Part shown: piece after piece, positions 8,528 to 17,520 of the stretch
Layout: the number at the start of each line of letters is the position of its first letter
How positions within the stretch are numbered: position 1 is the first letter of the stretch
Source: Lactobacillus ultunensis DSM 16047
Lineage (GTDB): Bacteria; Bacillota; Bacilli; Lactobacillales; Lactobacillaceae
DNA length: 64,000 nucleotides
Assembly: GCF_001436305.1 (NCBI RefSeq)
Contig: NZ_AZFO01000002.1
Location: forward strand, 1-64,000
Direction: 5' to 3'
Translations under genes and position numbers: made by a program
Notes under the pieces: model-generated
What the model was told of the DNA's origin: nothing
The model's input: the letters and a program-made list of their open reading frames with translations, nothing else
Database searches by the model: none

Positions 8528-10069
8528 TTAATCTTTAACTTCTTTAATTGCATCAATAATTGTACCATCACGGTATTCAACTAACGCAACAGTACGGTCA
8601 GTATATTCAAGTGGCTTTGGCGTACCCACTTGCTTTTCAGCCATCTTTTGCAAATCCTTAATATCTAAAATATGAAGACCTGGGACCTTGTTAAAAGCCT
8701 TAATCAAGTCTTGACGAGCTGGGTTAATGGCAATACCACGTTCAGTTACCAAAACGTCAATTGATGAACCTGGGGTAACAATTGTTTCAACGCTAGGTAC
8801 AACAGTTGCATTTCGACCACGTACAAGTGGAGCAGTAATGATTGTCATCTTTGCACCAGCTGCAGCGTCTTGGTGACCACCAACAGCACCACGAATGACA
8901 CCATCGGACCCAGTCATAACATTGACATTAAAGTCAGTATCGATTTGTAATGCTGACAAAATTGAAACATCAAGATTATTGACTACAGCACCCTTATTAT
9001 GTGGATCAGCATACCAAGAAGCATCAATTTCTTGTTGATTCTTGTTGTTAGCCATTGATGCAGCAGCACCTTTATCAAAGTCTTGGACGTCCATTACCTT
9101 TCTGACTAAGCCTTCTTCAAGCAGGTCAGTAGTTGGCTTAGTAACACCACCCAAAGCAAATGAAGCAGTAATACCATCCTTAATCATACTCTGACGAAGG
9201 TAACGTGTTACAGCTAATGCAGCACCACCTGAACCAGTTTGGAAGCTAAAGCCTTGCTTGTAGTATGGTGAGTTAACTATTACTTGGTTAACCATCTGAG
9301 CAATCTTTAATTCCTTAGGATCTTTGGTAAAACGAGTAGCACCTGAGCCAATCTTATCTGGGTTACCTACCTTATCAACTTTAACTACGTAGTCAACTTG
9401 ATCTTGCTTGATTGAAGCTGGTGTATTTGGATAATCAACAATATTATCAGTCAACAAAACAACCTTGTTAGCATATTGAGCGTCCATTAAAGCGTAACCC
9501 AATGAACCAAAGACTGCATCCCCATCTTGACCATTTGCGTTTCCAGCCGGATCAGATACAGGCACACCTAAGAAGGCAATATCAATCTTGATTTCTCCCT
9601 CTTCAATTGAACGAGCACGGTTACCGTGTGAACGGAAAATCACAGGATTCTTTAAGCCACCATGAGAAACAAAGTCACCAAGTGAACCACGCATCCCTGA
9701 AGAAGTAATGTTGGTAATAACACCCTTCTTAATAGCCTCAATCACCTTATCGTTCATGACGCCAGTCAATGAACTTGGAGCCAAAGTCAAATCCTTGTAG
9801 CCCATATTGATGATCTTATCCATTACCATGTTGAAGACATAGTCACCATTTCTAAAGTGGTGGTGGAATGAAATCGTCATACCATCTTTCAAATTGTTCT
9901 TAATGACATCATCAAGTGAGTCGACGATCTTGTTTTGACCTGTAGTAACTCTTACTTTAGGAGCAACACGTTCAACTTCTGGATGACCAATTTCAGTAGT
10001 TTCAAATGGTTTCAAGTCCATCTTTTTCATTAAATCGTCTGGTAATTCGCGTTTAACTTTATTCTCCAA
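8528..10069 (-). CDS. citF: Citrate lyase alpha subunit (citrate:acetyl-ACP transferase)
   Basis: The subunit that moves the acyl carrier from acetyl to citryl in the citrate lyase complex. About 513 residues, full family length, with typical [11 protein letters not shown] and [13 protein letters not shown] stretches. The frame extends to 10090 (ATG at 10087), but no ribosome binding site precedes that. AAGAAGG (about 10076-10082) is correctly spaced for TTG 10069 (protein begins [13 protein letters not shown]), which also reduces the overlap with citE to 11 nt, as elsewhere in this operon. The start is my inference; the function is firm. Confidence 0.92.
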   Translation of the reverse strand: MENKVKRELPDDLMKKMDLKPFETTEIGHPEVERVAPKVRVTTGQNKIVDSLDDVIKNNLKDGMTISFHHHFRNGDYVFNMVMDKIINMGYKDLTLAPSSLTGVMNDKVIEAIKKGVITNITSSGMRGSLGDFVSHGGLKNPVIFRSHGNRARSIEEGEIKIDIAFLGVPVSDPAGNANGQDGDAVFGSLGYALMDAQYANKVVLLTDNIVDYPNTPASIKQDQVDYVVKVDKVGNPDKIGSGATRFTKDPKELKIAQMVNQVIVNSPYYKQGFSFQTGSGGAALAVTRYLRQSMIKDGITASFALGGVTKPTTDLLEEGLVRKVMDVQDFDKGAAASMANNKNQQEIDASWYADPHNKGAVVNNLDVSILSALQIDTDFNVNVMTGSDGVIRGAVGGHQDAAAGAKMTIITAPLVRGRNATVVPSVETIVTPGSSIDVLVTERGIAINPARQDLIKAFNKVPGLHILDIKDLQKMAEKQVGTPKPLEYTDRTVALVEYRDGTIIDAIKEVKD

Positions 10070-10973
10070 TGTAGTTACCTTCTTCATCAATCAAGTTAGA
10101 AGCTTTTGCAGTTTCAAGGACACGAGTAGCTTTTTCAACAACTGGCTTATCAACCATCTTGCCGTTCAATGAGATTACGCCACTACCCTTAGCTTTAGCT
10201 TCACGAATAGCTTTTTCAACATTCTTGGCTTGTTCAATTTCTTCCTTAGTTGGATTGAAGACCTTATTAACCATTTGAATTTGACGTGGGTTAACCAAAC
10301 TCTTACCATCGTAACCCAATTCATGGATATAGTTAGTTTCACGATAGAAGCCTTCAGTATCCTTCATGTTGGAGAAGACTGTGTCAAATGCGTAAACATC
10401 TGCTGCACGAGCTGCTTGCAAAACCATGTTACGAGCAAATTCAAGTTCACGACCATCTGGATAACGATGAGTGTGCATGTCTGCAGTATAGTCTTCGCCT
10501 GAAACAGCTAAGCCCATCATCAAAGGAGTAGCAGTAGCAATTTCTGGAGCATTTAAAACACCCTTAGCACTTTCAATAGCAGCCATTACACCAATAGTGC
10601 CCTTTTCAATGCCATAAACATCTTCCCAGTGTTCAATATCCTTAACCAATTTTTGAATCATGGCAGCTGATTCAGTTTTTGGCAAACGAATAACATCAAC
10701 ACCGGCCTTAACCATGGCACGAACATCTTCATCGTAGAATGGTGTATCTTGACCATTAACTCTAACTACAATTTCACTGCCACCAAAGTCAACAGTCTTA
10801 ATTGCCTCATAAACAAGCATTCTGGCAGCATCTTTTTCAGTCAAAGAAACCGAGTCTTCCAAATCAAGCATGATGGAATCTGCACCATAGATACCAGCAT
10901 CCTTAATCATAGCTGGGTTGTTGCCAGGAACAAACATCATGGTTCTACGTAAACGATTTTTAACGTAGGTCAT
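10059..10973 (-). CDS. citE: Citrate lyase beta subunit (citryl-ACP lyase)
   Basis: A 304-residue HpcH/HpaI-fold protein that splits citryl-ACP into oxaloacetate and acetyl-ACP. The family start [11 protein letters not shown], the metal-binding DLEDSV stretch and [10 protein letters not shown] are present. Its ATG shares one base with the citD stop (TAATG), and its end overlaps the citF start, so the operon is translationally coupled. Confidence 0.95.
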   Translation of the reverse strand: MTYVKNRLRRTMMFVPGNNPAMIKDAGIYGADSIMLDLEDSVSLTEKDAARMLVYEAIKTVDFGGSEIVVRVNGQDTPFYDEDVRAMVKAGVDVIRLPKTESAAMIQKLVKDIEHWEDVYGIEKGTIGVMAAIESAKGVLNAPEIATATPLMMGLAVSGEDYTADMHTHRYPDGRELEFARNMVLQAARAADVYAFDTVFSNMKDTEGFYRETNYIHELGYDGKSLVNPRQIQMVNKVFNPTKEEIEQAKNVEKAIREAKAKGSGVISLNGKMVDKPVVEKATRVLETAKASNLIDEEGNYIGE

Positions 10974-11266
10974 TAGAGCACCTCCAAATCTGGCTTATCT
11001 TGTGTTTCAGTTGCACGTTGTGCAGCAGCTAAAGTCCGAGCCTTAATTACACAATCAAGTGCAACTTTATCTGTAGCCTTAACCTTAGCGTTTTCTAAAC
11101 CATATTTCTTTAAAGTATCAGTGATTACTTTTTCAATTTGATCACCATAAGCTTTTTTAACTTCTGATTCAAGATCAATTTCGATACCATTAGAGCCCTT
11201 GGAAATCATAATTTGAATATCTGAACTTTCAAGCGTTCCGGCAACGGCTGTAGTCTTAATTTCCAT
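10973..11266 (-). CDS. citD: Citrate lyase acyl carrier protein (gamma subunit)
   Basis: A 97-residue acyl carrier with the serine that carries the phosphoribosyl-dephospho-CoA group, Ser14 in AGTLESSDI. GAAAGGAATG precedes the start. It overlaps citC by 11 nt. The enzymes that make and attach this prosthetic group (CitG, CitX) are not in the window. Confidence 0.95.
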   Translation of the reverse strand: MEIKTTAVAGTLESSDIQIMISKGSNGIEIDLESEVKKAYGDQIEKVITDTLKKYGLENAKVKATDKVALDCVIKARTLAAAQRATETQDKPDLEVL

Positions 11267-12311
11267 TAATATTCATTCCTTTCTCAATTCGAGATTGCAA
11301 CTTATTCATATTTTCCTTAATAAATTCATAGCTAGACTCTGGTACGAATTTATTGATTTCCTTTAAATTACCCGCCTTGATTAACTGTCTTACCTTAGTA
11401 GCTGTAACAATTTCATTTTCTTCTTCAAGACGTTTGACAACAATTACTTCAATATCTGGACCAAGTTCATGAGCTAAACTTACATTATAATAATGCGTCG
11501 TTCTAGAAAATGGCTCTTTACCAATGTAGCGACGAGTGATATTTAAACCTGGAGCAATCTTATTCTTAAAGACGCTGGCATCAATGGTAGTTTGTACACT
11601 AATCAAATCATCAGGCGTTTTCAAAAAGTAAGCTGGGAAAGTGGCTGGTGAAACCATGTAGTCGCCACCAGAAACCACTTTGACATTATTGAACTCTTTG
11701 GTGCCTTCTTTAACTAGTTCTATTCGCTCATCAAAACTGAAAAGCGAAACATCATTAGCAACTACAAAGACATAAACCAAGTCGTTTTCTTCACTAGCTA
11801 GCTTAACTAAATGCTGATGACCCAATGTAAAAGGATTAGCGTTCATCACAATAGCTGCGACTTTTTTATTAGCCTGGTCTTTAACCTTTGGCAATTCTTC
11901 AACAAAGTCATCGACATCAGGAGTACCGTATTCTAAAAAAGCTGCAACATCTGTCTTAGCTAGCAAATTGAAATGCAGATGTTCAAAACTGCTAGCATAC
12001 TTTGCTTTAGTAAAAACAAATGAATGAAATATTTTTTCATTGACCAGATATTGCATCAGACTGGATACAACTTTGTTGAAGCGAGCACCTTGCTCTGCGT
12101 CATCATTTTTAACGCCAATATACTTAAGGACGTTGCCTGCTACACTACCTGTACCAACCAGACTTCCATCTTCATCAACCAAGCCAATTGTATGATCAAT
12201 CACATCTACTTCACGGTCGCTAAAATCATGCAAACCTAGTGAAGACAATAACTGTTCCCACTTTTTTCTAGTTGATGCGTCGTTTAAAAATAAATCCACG
12301 ATTTTATCCAT
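11256..12311 (-). CDS. citC: Citrate lyase synthetase ([citrate (pro-3S)-lyase] ligase)
   Basis: Activates the lyase by acetylating the carrier's prosthetic group using ATP and acetate. The nucleotidyltransferase motif NPFTLGHQHL sits near residue 160, after an N-terminal acetyltransferase-like part. The frame opens at GTG 12317, but AAGGTGG is well spaced for ATG 12311, giving 351 residues. It is the first cit gene of the citCDEF operon. Confidence 0.93.
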   Translation of the reverse strand: MDKIVDLFLNDASTRKKWEQLLSSLGLHDFSDREVDVIDHTIGLVDEDGSLVGTGSVAGNVLKYIGVKNDDAEQGARFNKVVSSLMQYLVNEKIFHSFVFTKAKYASSFEHLHFNLLAKTDVAAFLEYGTPDVDDFVEELPKVKDQANKKVAAIVMNANPFTLGHQHLVKLASEENDLVYVFVVANDVSLFSFDERIELVKEGTKEFNNVKVVSGGDYMVSPATFPAYFLKTPDDLISVQTTIDASVFKNKIAPGLNITRRYIGKEPFSRTTHYYNVSLAHELGPDIEVIVVKRLEEENEIVTATKVRQLIKAGNLKEINKFVPESSYEFIKENMNKLQSRIEKGMNINGN

Positions 12312-12398
12312 CGCCACGCCACCTTACTGAGCTTTTAATAAGTAATTGTTTTCACAAGTTCAGTGTACTCCTGAATTTTAACTATTTCAATTTAATAA

Positions 12399-13190
12399 CT
12401 AGTTTTTTATATTTTTCAAAAAGTCACTAATAATCTGATGTACTTTTGCTGGTTGTTCAGCTTGTGGCAAGTGGCCACACTCCGGAATTACTGCCGTTTG
12501 TACTTGATCATTCAAGAACTTAATTGCCTTAGTAAAATCAGGATTAAAGTATGGTGATTTTCCACCTGCAATAACTAGCATTGGAACTGGCGTGTCCATA
12601 ATCATGTCACGCCAATCTTGTTCTGCGTGTTCAACTAAACAATTGTAATTTTCAGCAGGATCATATGGGAATGCTTGATATTCATTTTTGGCATCTTGAA
12701 ACATTTTATCGTCAATGTGATGATAAAAAGCTTTACCAAAATCAAGCTTCAGCATTTCAGGATAGTTGTCCCAATTTAAGTCCTTGAATCCATATTGCCA
12801 ACTTTTATCGGCAATCATCTTCGGTGACTGATCAAGATCCACCATGGCCTTTAATCTGCCTTTGCCATAGATTGATAAATAAGCCCAGATATTGGCTGCA
12901 CCCATCGAATTACCAATAGCAATTACGTCATGCAAGTCTAGTTTTTCCATCAATTCTTCTAAATCAACTGCATGTCGACTAATCCGTTGACCACGATAAG
13001 TTCTTTCTGACTGCCCTTGATTGCGTGGATCAAGCATAATAAAACGATATTGGTCATTAAAAAGTTTGATCAAGTCTTGCCACATTTGACAGGAACCACC
13101 AATACCAGGGATGCCTAGCATGACTGGCTTATCTTTTTCGCCTGTATCGCTATAATGCAATAATACGTTATCGTTAGTTTTAAATTTCAT
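12399..13190 (-). CDS. Alpha/beta-fold hydrolase
   Basis: A 263-residue protein with the oxyanion-hole stretch PGIGGS, the nucleophile elbow GNSMGA (Ser ~95), an acidic residue region and a late ECGHLPQAEQP histidine motif. This is a complete catalytic triad layout of the proline-iminopeptidase/esterase superfamily. It lies between the citT terminator and citC on the same strand, so it may be transcribed with the citrate lyase genes. Its substrate and any link to citrate are unknown. Confidence 0.82.
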   Translation of the reverse strand: MKFKTNDNVLLHYSDTGEKDKPVMLGIPGIGGSCQMWQDLIKLFNDQYRFIMLDPRNQGQSERTYRGQRISRHAVDLEELMEKLDLHDVIAIGNSMGAANIWAYLSIYGKGRLKAMVDLDQSPKMIADKSWQYGFKDLNWDNYPEMLKLDFGKAFYHHIDDKMFQDAKNEYQAFPYDPAENYNCLVEHAEQDWRDMIMDTPVPMLVIAGGKSPYFNPDFTKAIKFLNDQVQTAVIPECGHLPQAEQPAKVHQIISDFLKNIKN

Positions 13191-13233
13191 CTTGTATCTT
13201 CTTTCTCACAATCTTTAATCCTATTATCACGCA

Positions 13234-13270
13234 AAAAAGGCAATCTGCTTTCCAGACTGCCTTTTTCTTT
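13234..13270 (-). terminator. Terminator after the DASS carrier gene
   Basis: Imperfect stem AAGGCAATCTG / CAGACTGCCTT with T-run on the minus strand, just past the carrier stop codon. Confidence 0.8.
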
Positions 13271-14736
13271 TACCAAACACCGATAACTTTCATCCAAAGA
13301 GTACCAACGATGCCAAAAATCAGCATATAGAGAATACCTAAGATGAAGTTCATCTTCCACCATTCACTTTGTTTGACATAACCGGTCGTAGCTAAAATTG
13401 AAGCTGGTCCGTTAGCATAGTGCGTGGTTGAAGCGTTAATTACACCAGTGAAAGCCAATAACATTGCTGAAAGACCAAGTGGAGCACCCATAGCTGTAGC
13501 GACAGTGAGGAATGGAAGATACAAAGCTGTCATATGAGCAGTACCACTGGCAAAGAAGTAGTGAGTATAGAACATAAGCAAAATCAAAACTACCAATACG
13601 AATCCCCAACTAATGCCGTGTACTTCACTTTGAATAAACTTAGCAAACCAATCGATAAAGCCGTAAGAAATTAGTTTACCGGCCATAAAGATCAAGATTG
13701 AAAGCCAAATCAAAATGTTCCAAGCACCAGTTTCATGTAAAGCATCTTCCATGCTCAATACACCAATGATCAACAGAAGCGTTACAGCCAAGAATGCAAC
13801 AAAGGCTGAATCAAGTTGTGGAATCTTGAAGAAACCGGACAAAACCCAAAGTAAGATAGCTAAGCAAAATACTGTAGCCATGATCTTTTCAGGTTTAGAC
13901 ATTGGTCCCATTTCTTTTAACTTGCCATCTGCCCACGTCTTAGCATTAGGAGTTTCCTTAATCTCAGGTGGATACATCTTATAGATGACGATTGGAATAA
14001 TCAAGGTAGCTACGATTACTGGAACAAGACCTACCCAGAACCAGCTAACCCAACTCATTTGGTAACCCTTTTGGGCAGCCATCTGTTGAGCTACCAAGTT
14101 TGGTGCAGCACCTGTAATAAATAAAGCCGTTGACAAAATATTGGCATGAAAAGCTGTAAAGTCAAGATAAGCACCAATCTTCTTTCTAGAAGGATCATGT
14201 GGATCTGACTTGTAACTCTTAGAAATTGATTCAACTACCGGCCAAGTAACACCACCAGTACGAGCACTATTAGAAGGAATCAAAGCACCCATAATCAATT
14301 CCAAACCAGTAATAGCGTAACCAATACCAATTGAACGTTTACCAAACTTTTCAATCATGACATAGGCTACACGATTACCTAAACCAGTCTTGCTGATACC
14401 ATGGGCCATAATGAAGGCCATAGCAATCAACCAGGCAGCTGAATTACCAAAAGAACTCAGGATACCAGTTTGAACGACTACGCCTTTTGAGTTAACAACA
14501 TCTTTAACAGGAGCTAAGCCTACTAAAACTGTCACTACCATGCCAAGCAGCGTGGTACCCCCAATTGGCAAAGGCTTAGTGATACATCCCACAATTGTTG
14601 CAACAAAAATGGCAAACATTTCCCAGGCTTGTGGACTTAAGCCACTAGGGCGCCAAGGAGTAATCAACCACAGTACTATTCCCACCGCTAAAGGCCAAAT
14701 AAAGCCTTTATAATTTACTTTCTCTAAACTTTTCAT
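13270..14736 (-). CDS. DASS-family citrate/dicarboxylate transporter (CitT-like)
   Basis: A 488-residue membrane protein with about 12 spans and DASS features: SNSARTGG(V), FITGAAPN and ASTTHYANGPA. E. coli CitT, a family member, exchanges citrate for succinate. The setting beside citrate lyase, fumarase and fumarate reductase makes citrate uptake with succinate export a plausible role, but the sequence alone does not decide between citrate, malate, succinate or 2-oxoglutarate. Confidence 0.87.
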   Translation of the reverse strand: MKSLEKVNYKGFIWPLAVGIVLWLITPWRPSGLSPQAWEMFAIFVATIVGCITKPLPIGGTTLLGMVVTVLVGLAPVKDVVNSKGVVVQTGILSSFGNSAAWLIAMAFIMAHGISKTGLGNRVAYVMIEKFGKRSIGIGYAITGLELIMGALIPSNSARTGGVTWPVVESISKSYKSDPHDPSRKKIGAYLDFTAFHANILSTALFITGAAPNLVAQQMAAQKGYQMSWVSWFWVGLVPVIVATLIIPIVIYKMYPPEIKETPNAKTWADGKLKEMGPMSKPEKIMATVFCLAILLWVLSGFFKIPQLDSAFVAFLAVTLLLIIGVLSMEDALHETGAWNILIWLSILIFMAGKLISYGFIDWFAKFIQSEVHGISWGFVLVVLILLMFYTHYFFASGTAHMTALYLPFLTVATAMGAPLGLSAMLLAFTGVINASTTHYANGPASILATTGYVKQSEWWKMNFILGILYMLIFGIVGTLWMKVIGVW

Positions 14737-14782
14737 TTTTCTCCTCTGTTTAGCTTTTAAAAATGAATTTTTTCACATAGTC

Positions 14783-14811
14783 ATTATATACCTTTTATCA
14801 TACTTTTAAAC
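14783..14811 (-). promoter_or_regulatory. Putative promoter of the DASS carrier gene
   Basis: On the minus strand, TATAAT (14783-14788) with GTTTAA (14806-14811) 17 nt upstream. The -10 is perfect and the -35 weak. The region 14789-14935 is otherwise AT-rich with nothing else recognised. Confidence 0.4.
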
Positions 14812-14935
14812 ATTTTTTAAATAAAGATTGTGTTTTTAGTATTTTTAAAAACATATTTGCTTGTGAAATTAGTTCATTAGCAAGTTTGTTATTTTTTATA
14901 CACGCTTGATACTGTAAGCTAACCAAGAAGCAAAA

Positions 14936-14976
14936 TAAAAAAGCCCGACTTCACATATGCAAAGTTAGACTTTAAA
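14936..14976 (-). terminator. Weak terminator after the peptidase pseudogene
   Basis: Minus-strand imperfect stem AGTCTAACTT / AAGTCGGGCT with G-U pairs, followed by TTTTTTATT, located just after the peptidase stop. Confidence 0.5.
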
Positions 14977-14980
14977 TATT

Positions 14981-16294
14981 TTAACCAATATTATCCCAAG
15001 GCTTTAGATCTACTGCTGGACCTTCTGCCAACTTAACTTGTTCATCGGTCAAAAATTCTTTTCTTACGACTACATCATAAACATAGTCTTCAAACCATTG
15101 TTGACTCATTTCGTAGAAACCCTTATGACCATATTTATCGCCCCAAGAGTTTTCTACCTTCCATTTACGAATATGACCATTGTCTTCATCAACACCAACC
15201 AATGTCATATCGTGAGTGGCAAAGCCTTCACCAGTAGCTAAACGATCTGCCTTGCTCATCTTAGTATCAACATCAAATAATTTATCAGTTTGGTAAAGTT
15301 CACTGTCTAAGTAGCCAGTCTTTCTTTCCATTTGCTTTAAGACATCGTTACCAAAAATTACGGCATCCCCTGACTTAAGTTGTGCTACAGCAGCTTGAGC
15401 CAAGTATTCAATTGGCACGTTTAAGAACTTAATTTGATCACCGCCATCAACATTGTCATAAAGTCGCATATGGTAAAGAGTGTTGAAATCGTGGTTAGGA
15501 CAGTTTGACAAAACTACATAATCATCAAAATTAAAGTCCTTAAAGTACTTTTATACAAAAGCACGTGGAGTCAAATCACGTTCCAAGTGATACTTCTTAT
15601 CATCGTCACGGTATTCCAAGTCAAACTTCTTAGGTGGTTCACCTAATGCAACAGAAACCATGCGATAAACTTCATTCAAGAATCGCTTCTTGGTCTTTTC
15701 TAATTGATCTTGCTTGCCTTCTTGAACTAATTTACGCAAAACCATTGCGTCTTTTCTCTCTTTACGAGCAAGTGAATCAATTAAACCAGTCGTATCATTT
15801 GAGTTAAAACTTTCTGGCATTGCATATGAAGGAACCACGCCATACTTTTTAACTAAGTTAATAGCCATGCTCCATAAACCGCCATCTTCACCGGCAAAGC
15901 CCAACCATGATTGTACTTCTCGATCATCGATTGGCTTATCAGCTAAGCGAATAATAGCATCATAAAATGCATTGGCACGTTCAATCTTGTCCCAAAAGAA
16001 GTTGTAGGCTTGTGAAAAGGTAAAGTCCTTAACCTTATTCTTCTTACCGAAATAGTGACGTAAAACGTTCAAAGTTGCGAATTCCCAACAACGACCTGAA
16101 TGCTTTTGATCAGTAACGCCACCAACATCCAATTCAGTTGAAAAGACATGGTTTAAACGTTCTGCGACACGGTCATTAAAAGAAGCTTCGAGCAAACCAC
16201 TGCGACGAGCGGCACGAGAAGCAACTTGATTTTTACTATTAGAGTTAAAATCAGCAGAAAAATCTGTGATTTCTTGATCTGAAATAACTGTCAT
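14981..16294 (-). pseudogene. PepC/PepG-like C1 cysteine aminopeptidase broken by an in-frame stop
   Basis: Two frames in the same register (15551-16294 and 14981-15550) together encode a 437-codon bleomycin-hydrolase-type aminopeptidase, close to the usual 437-449 residues. The only lesion is TAA at 15551-15553. The N-terminal half keeps the catalytic cysteine (HSGRCWEFA). The C-terminal half keeps the catalytic histidine (GFATHDMTLVGVD) and asparagine (VENSWGD). All key residues survive, so the mutation is probably recent. The apparent TTG start at 15511 lies inside a conserved stretch and has no ribosome binding site, so I do not treat the second half as its own gene. Confidence 0.88.
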
Positions 16295-16369
16295 ATTTTA
16301 CCTCGTTTTTTGTTTCTCATTTTTTATTAATAATCATACATTTTTTCAAGCCAAGCCGCAAGCCTCAAA

Positions 16370-16404
16370 TAAAAAAGACATTCGGATAATCCGAACGTCT
16401 TTAC
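16370..16404 (-). terminator. Terminator of the LDH-fold dehydrogenase gene
   Basis: AAAGACATTCGG (16374-16385) pairs with CCGAACGTCTTT (16391-16402), T-run on the minus strand. Confidence 0.85.
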
Positions 16405-16421
16405 AGATTTAATTATCTAAA

Positions 16422-17348
16422 TTAAAGTTCAATACCATCTAAAACTTCTTGCATCTTATCAGCTGAGTTAATCATCTTTGCCTTTTCAGCATCTGAAATC
16501 TTAGTTTCAATAACTTGTTCAATACCTTGACCATTAATAACAGCTGGAGTACCCAAGTAAAGATCATGCTTGATACCATATTCACCATTAATAGGTGCAG
16601 ATAATGGTAAGCAAATTGAACGGTTATCCAAAATTGCACTCACAATTTGAGTAAGCATCATAGCAACACCGTAGAATGTAGCACCCTTGTTGGCAATAAT
16701 CTTGCCGCCCTTCTTGCGGACGTCAGTTTCAATTTGACTTAAAACATCATCGTTGATTTCTGAGTAATCACGAAGAGCTTTACCATCAACAGTTGATTCA
16801 TCAAAGTTTTCGAAACTAGTATCACCGTGTTCACCAAGAACCATTGAGTTAACCTTGGCAACTGGAACATTAAGCTTCTTAGCAAGTTCAACACGTAAAC
16901 GCATTGAGTCAAGTGAAGTACCAGTACCAATTACACGGTTCTTAGGGAAGCCTGACAATTTTTGAGTTAAAGTAGTCAAAATATCAACTGGGTTTGCGGA
17001 AACTACGAAGACACCCTTGAAGCCTGAATTTACAACTGGTTCAACAATACTCTTCAAGATCTTAACGTTCTTAGCAACCAAGTCAAGTCTAGTTTCACCT
17101 GGTTTACGAGGAACACCAGCAGTAATTACACAAACATCTGCATCCTTAGCATCGCTATAATCAGCTGGGTGAATATCGGTTTGACCCATAAATGGAGTAA
17201 TATCTTCAAGGTCCATTGCATCCCCAACAGGACGATCCTTAGCAACATCAAAAATTGCTAATTCATCAACAGTTGCATTTTGCAATAAGTCATTTGCAAA
17301 AGTAGAACCTACCGCACCATCACCAACAAGAAATACTTTTCTACTCAT
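16422..17348 (-). CDS. LDH-fold 2-hydroxyacid dehydrogenase, probably malate dehydrogenase
   Basis: A 308-residue NAD-dependent lactate/malate dehydrogenase superfamily protein. It has the NAD site GDGAVG, the NAD-ribose Asp34, the catalytic Asp/Arg pair in LDSMRLR, the catalytic histidine in GEHGDT and KGATFYG. Overall it is closest to L-lactate dehydrogenases. However, the specificity-loop residue equivalent to Gln102 is arginine (Arg81 in GVPRKPGETR). Gln102-to-Arg is the classic change that turns LDH into malate dehydrogenase, and true MDHs carry Arg there. Next to fumarase and fumarate reductase, malate formation is the better reading. The frame opens at TTG 17369, but the AAAGGA between it and ATG 17348 sets the start. 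Confidence 0.8.
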   Translation of the reverse strand: MSRKVFLVGDGAVGSTFANDLLQNATVDELAIFDVAKDRPVGDAMDLEDITPFMGQTDIHPADYSDAKDADVCVITAGVPRKPGETRLDLVAKNVKILKSIVEPVVNSGFKGVFVVSANPVDILTTLTQKLSGFPKNRVIGTGTSLDSMRLRVELAKKLNVPVAKVNSMVLGEHGDTSFENFDESTVDGKALRDYSEINDDVLSQIETDVRKKGGKIIANKGATFYGVAMMLTQIVSAILDNRSICLPLSAPINGEYGIKHDLYLGTPAVINGQGIEQVIETKISDAEKAKMINSADKMQEVLDGIEL

Positions 17349-17397
17349 AAATTTAATATGTCCTTTCAAAAGTAATTATCTTTTTAATCTACATGAC

Positions 17398-17426
17398 CAT
17401 TATACACTAAGCGCTTACATTAAGAC
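17398..17426 (-). promoter_or_regulatory. Promoter of the LDH-fold gene with an embedded cre-like palindrome
   Basis: On the minus strand, TATAAT (17398-17403) with GTCTTA about 17 nt upstream. The spacer holds TGTAAGCGCTTAGT (17406-17419), containing the perfect palindrome TAAGCGCTTA and matching cre except at its last two bases. CcpA control is likely by position. Confidence 0.55.
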
Positions 17427-17477
17427 ACCATCTATTATTTGATCACTGCAAAATAACCTTCTTAACTAGTATCATAG

Positions 17478-17508
17478 AAAAAAGAGTAAGTTTTCCTTAC
17501 TTTCTTTA
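17478..17508 (-). terminator. Terminator of the fumarase-fumarate reductase operon
   Basis: AGTAAG (17485-17490) pairs with CTTACT (17496-17501); TTTTTTC follows on the minus strand. Confidence 0.7.
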
Positions 17509-17520
17509 GAAAAAGATTAT

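Noticed and set aside
14981-15511. Separate 176-residue gene starting at TTG 15511
   Set aside because: It continues the peptidase in the same frame after the stop at 15551-15553; the TTG lies within a conserved stretch and has no ribosome binding site.
16422-17369. Plain L-lactate dehydrogenase starting at 17369
   Set aside because: The specificity residue is Arg rather than Gln and the context is dicarboxylate metabolism; the ribosome binding site lies inside the TTG extension, so the start is 17348.
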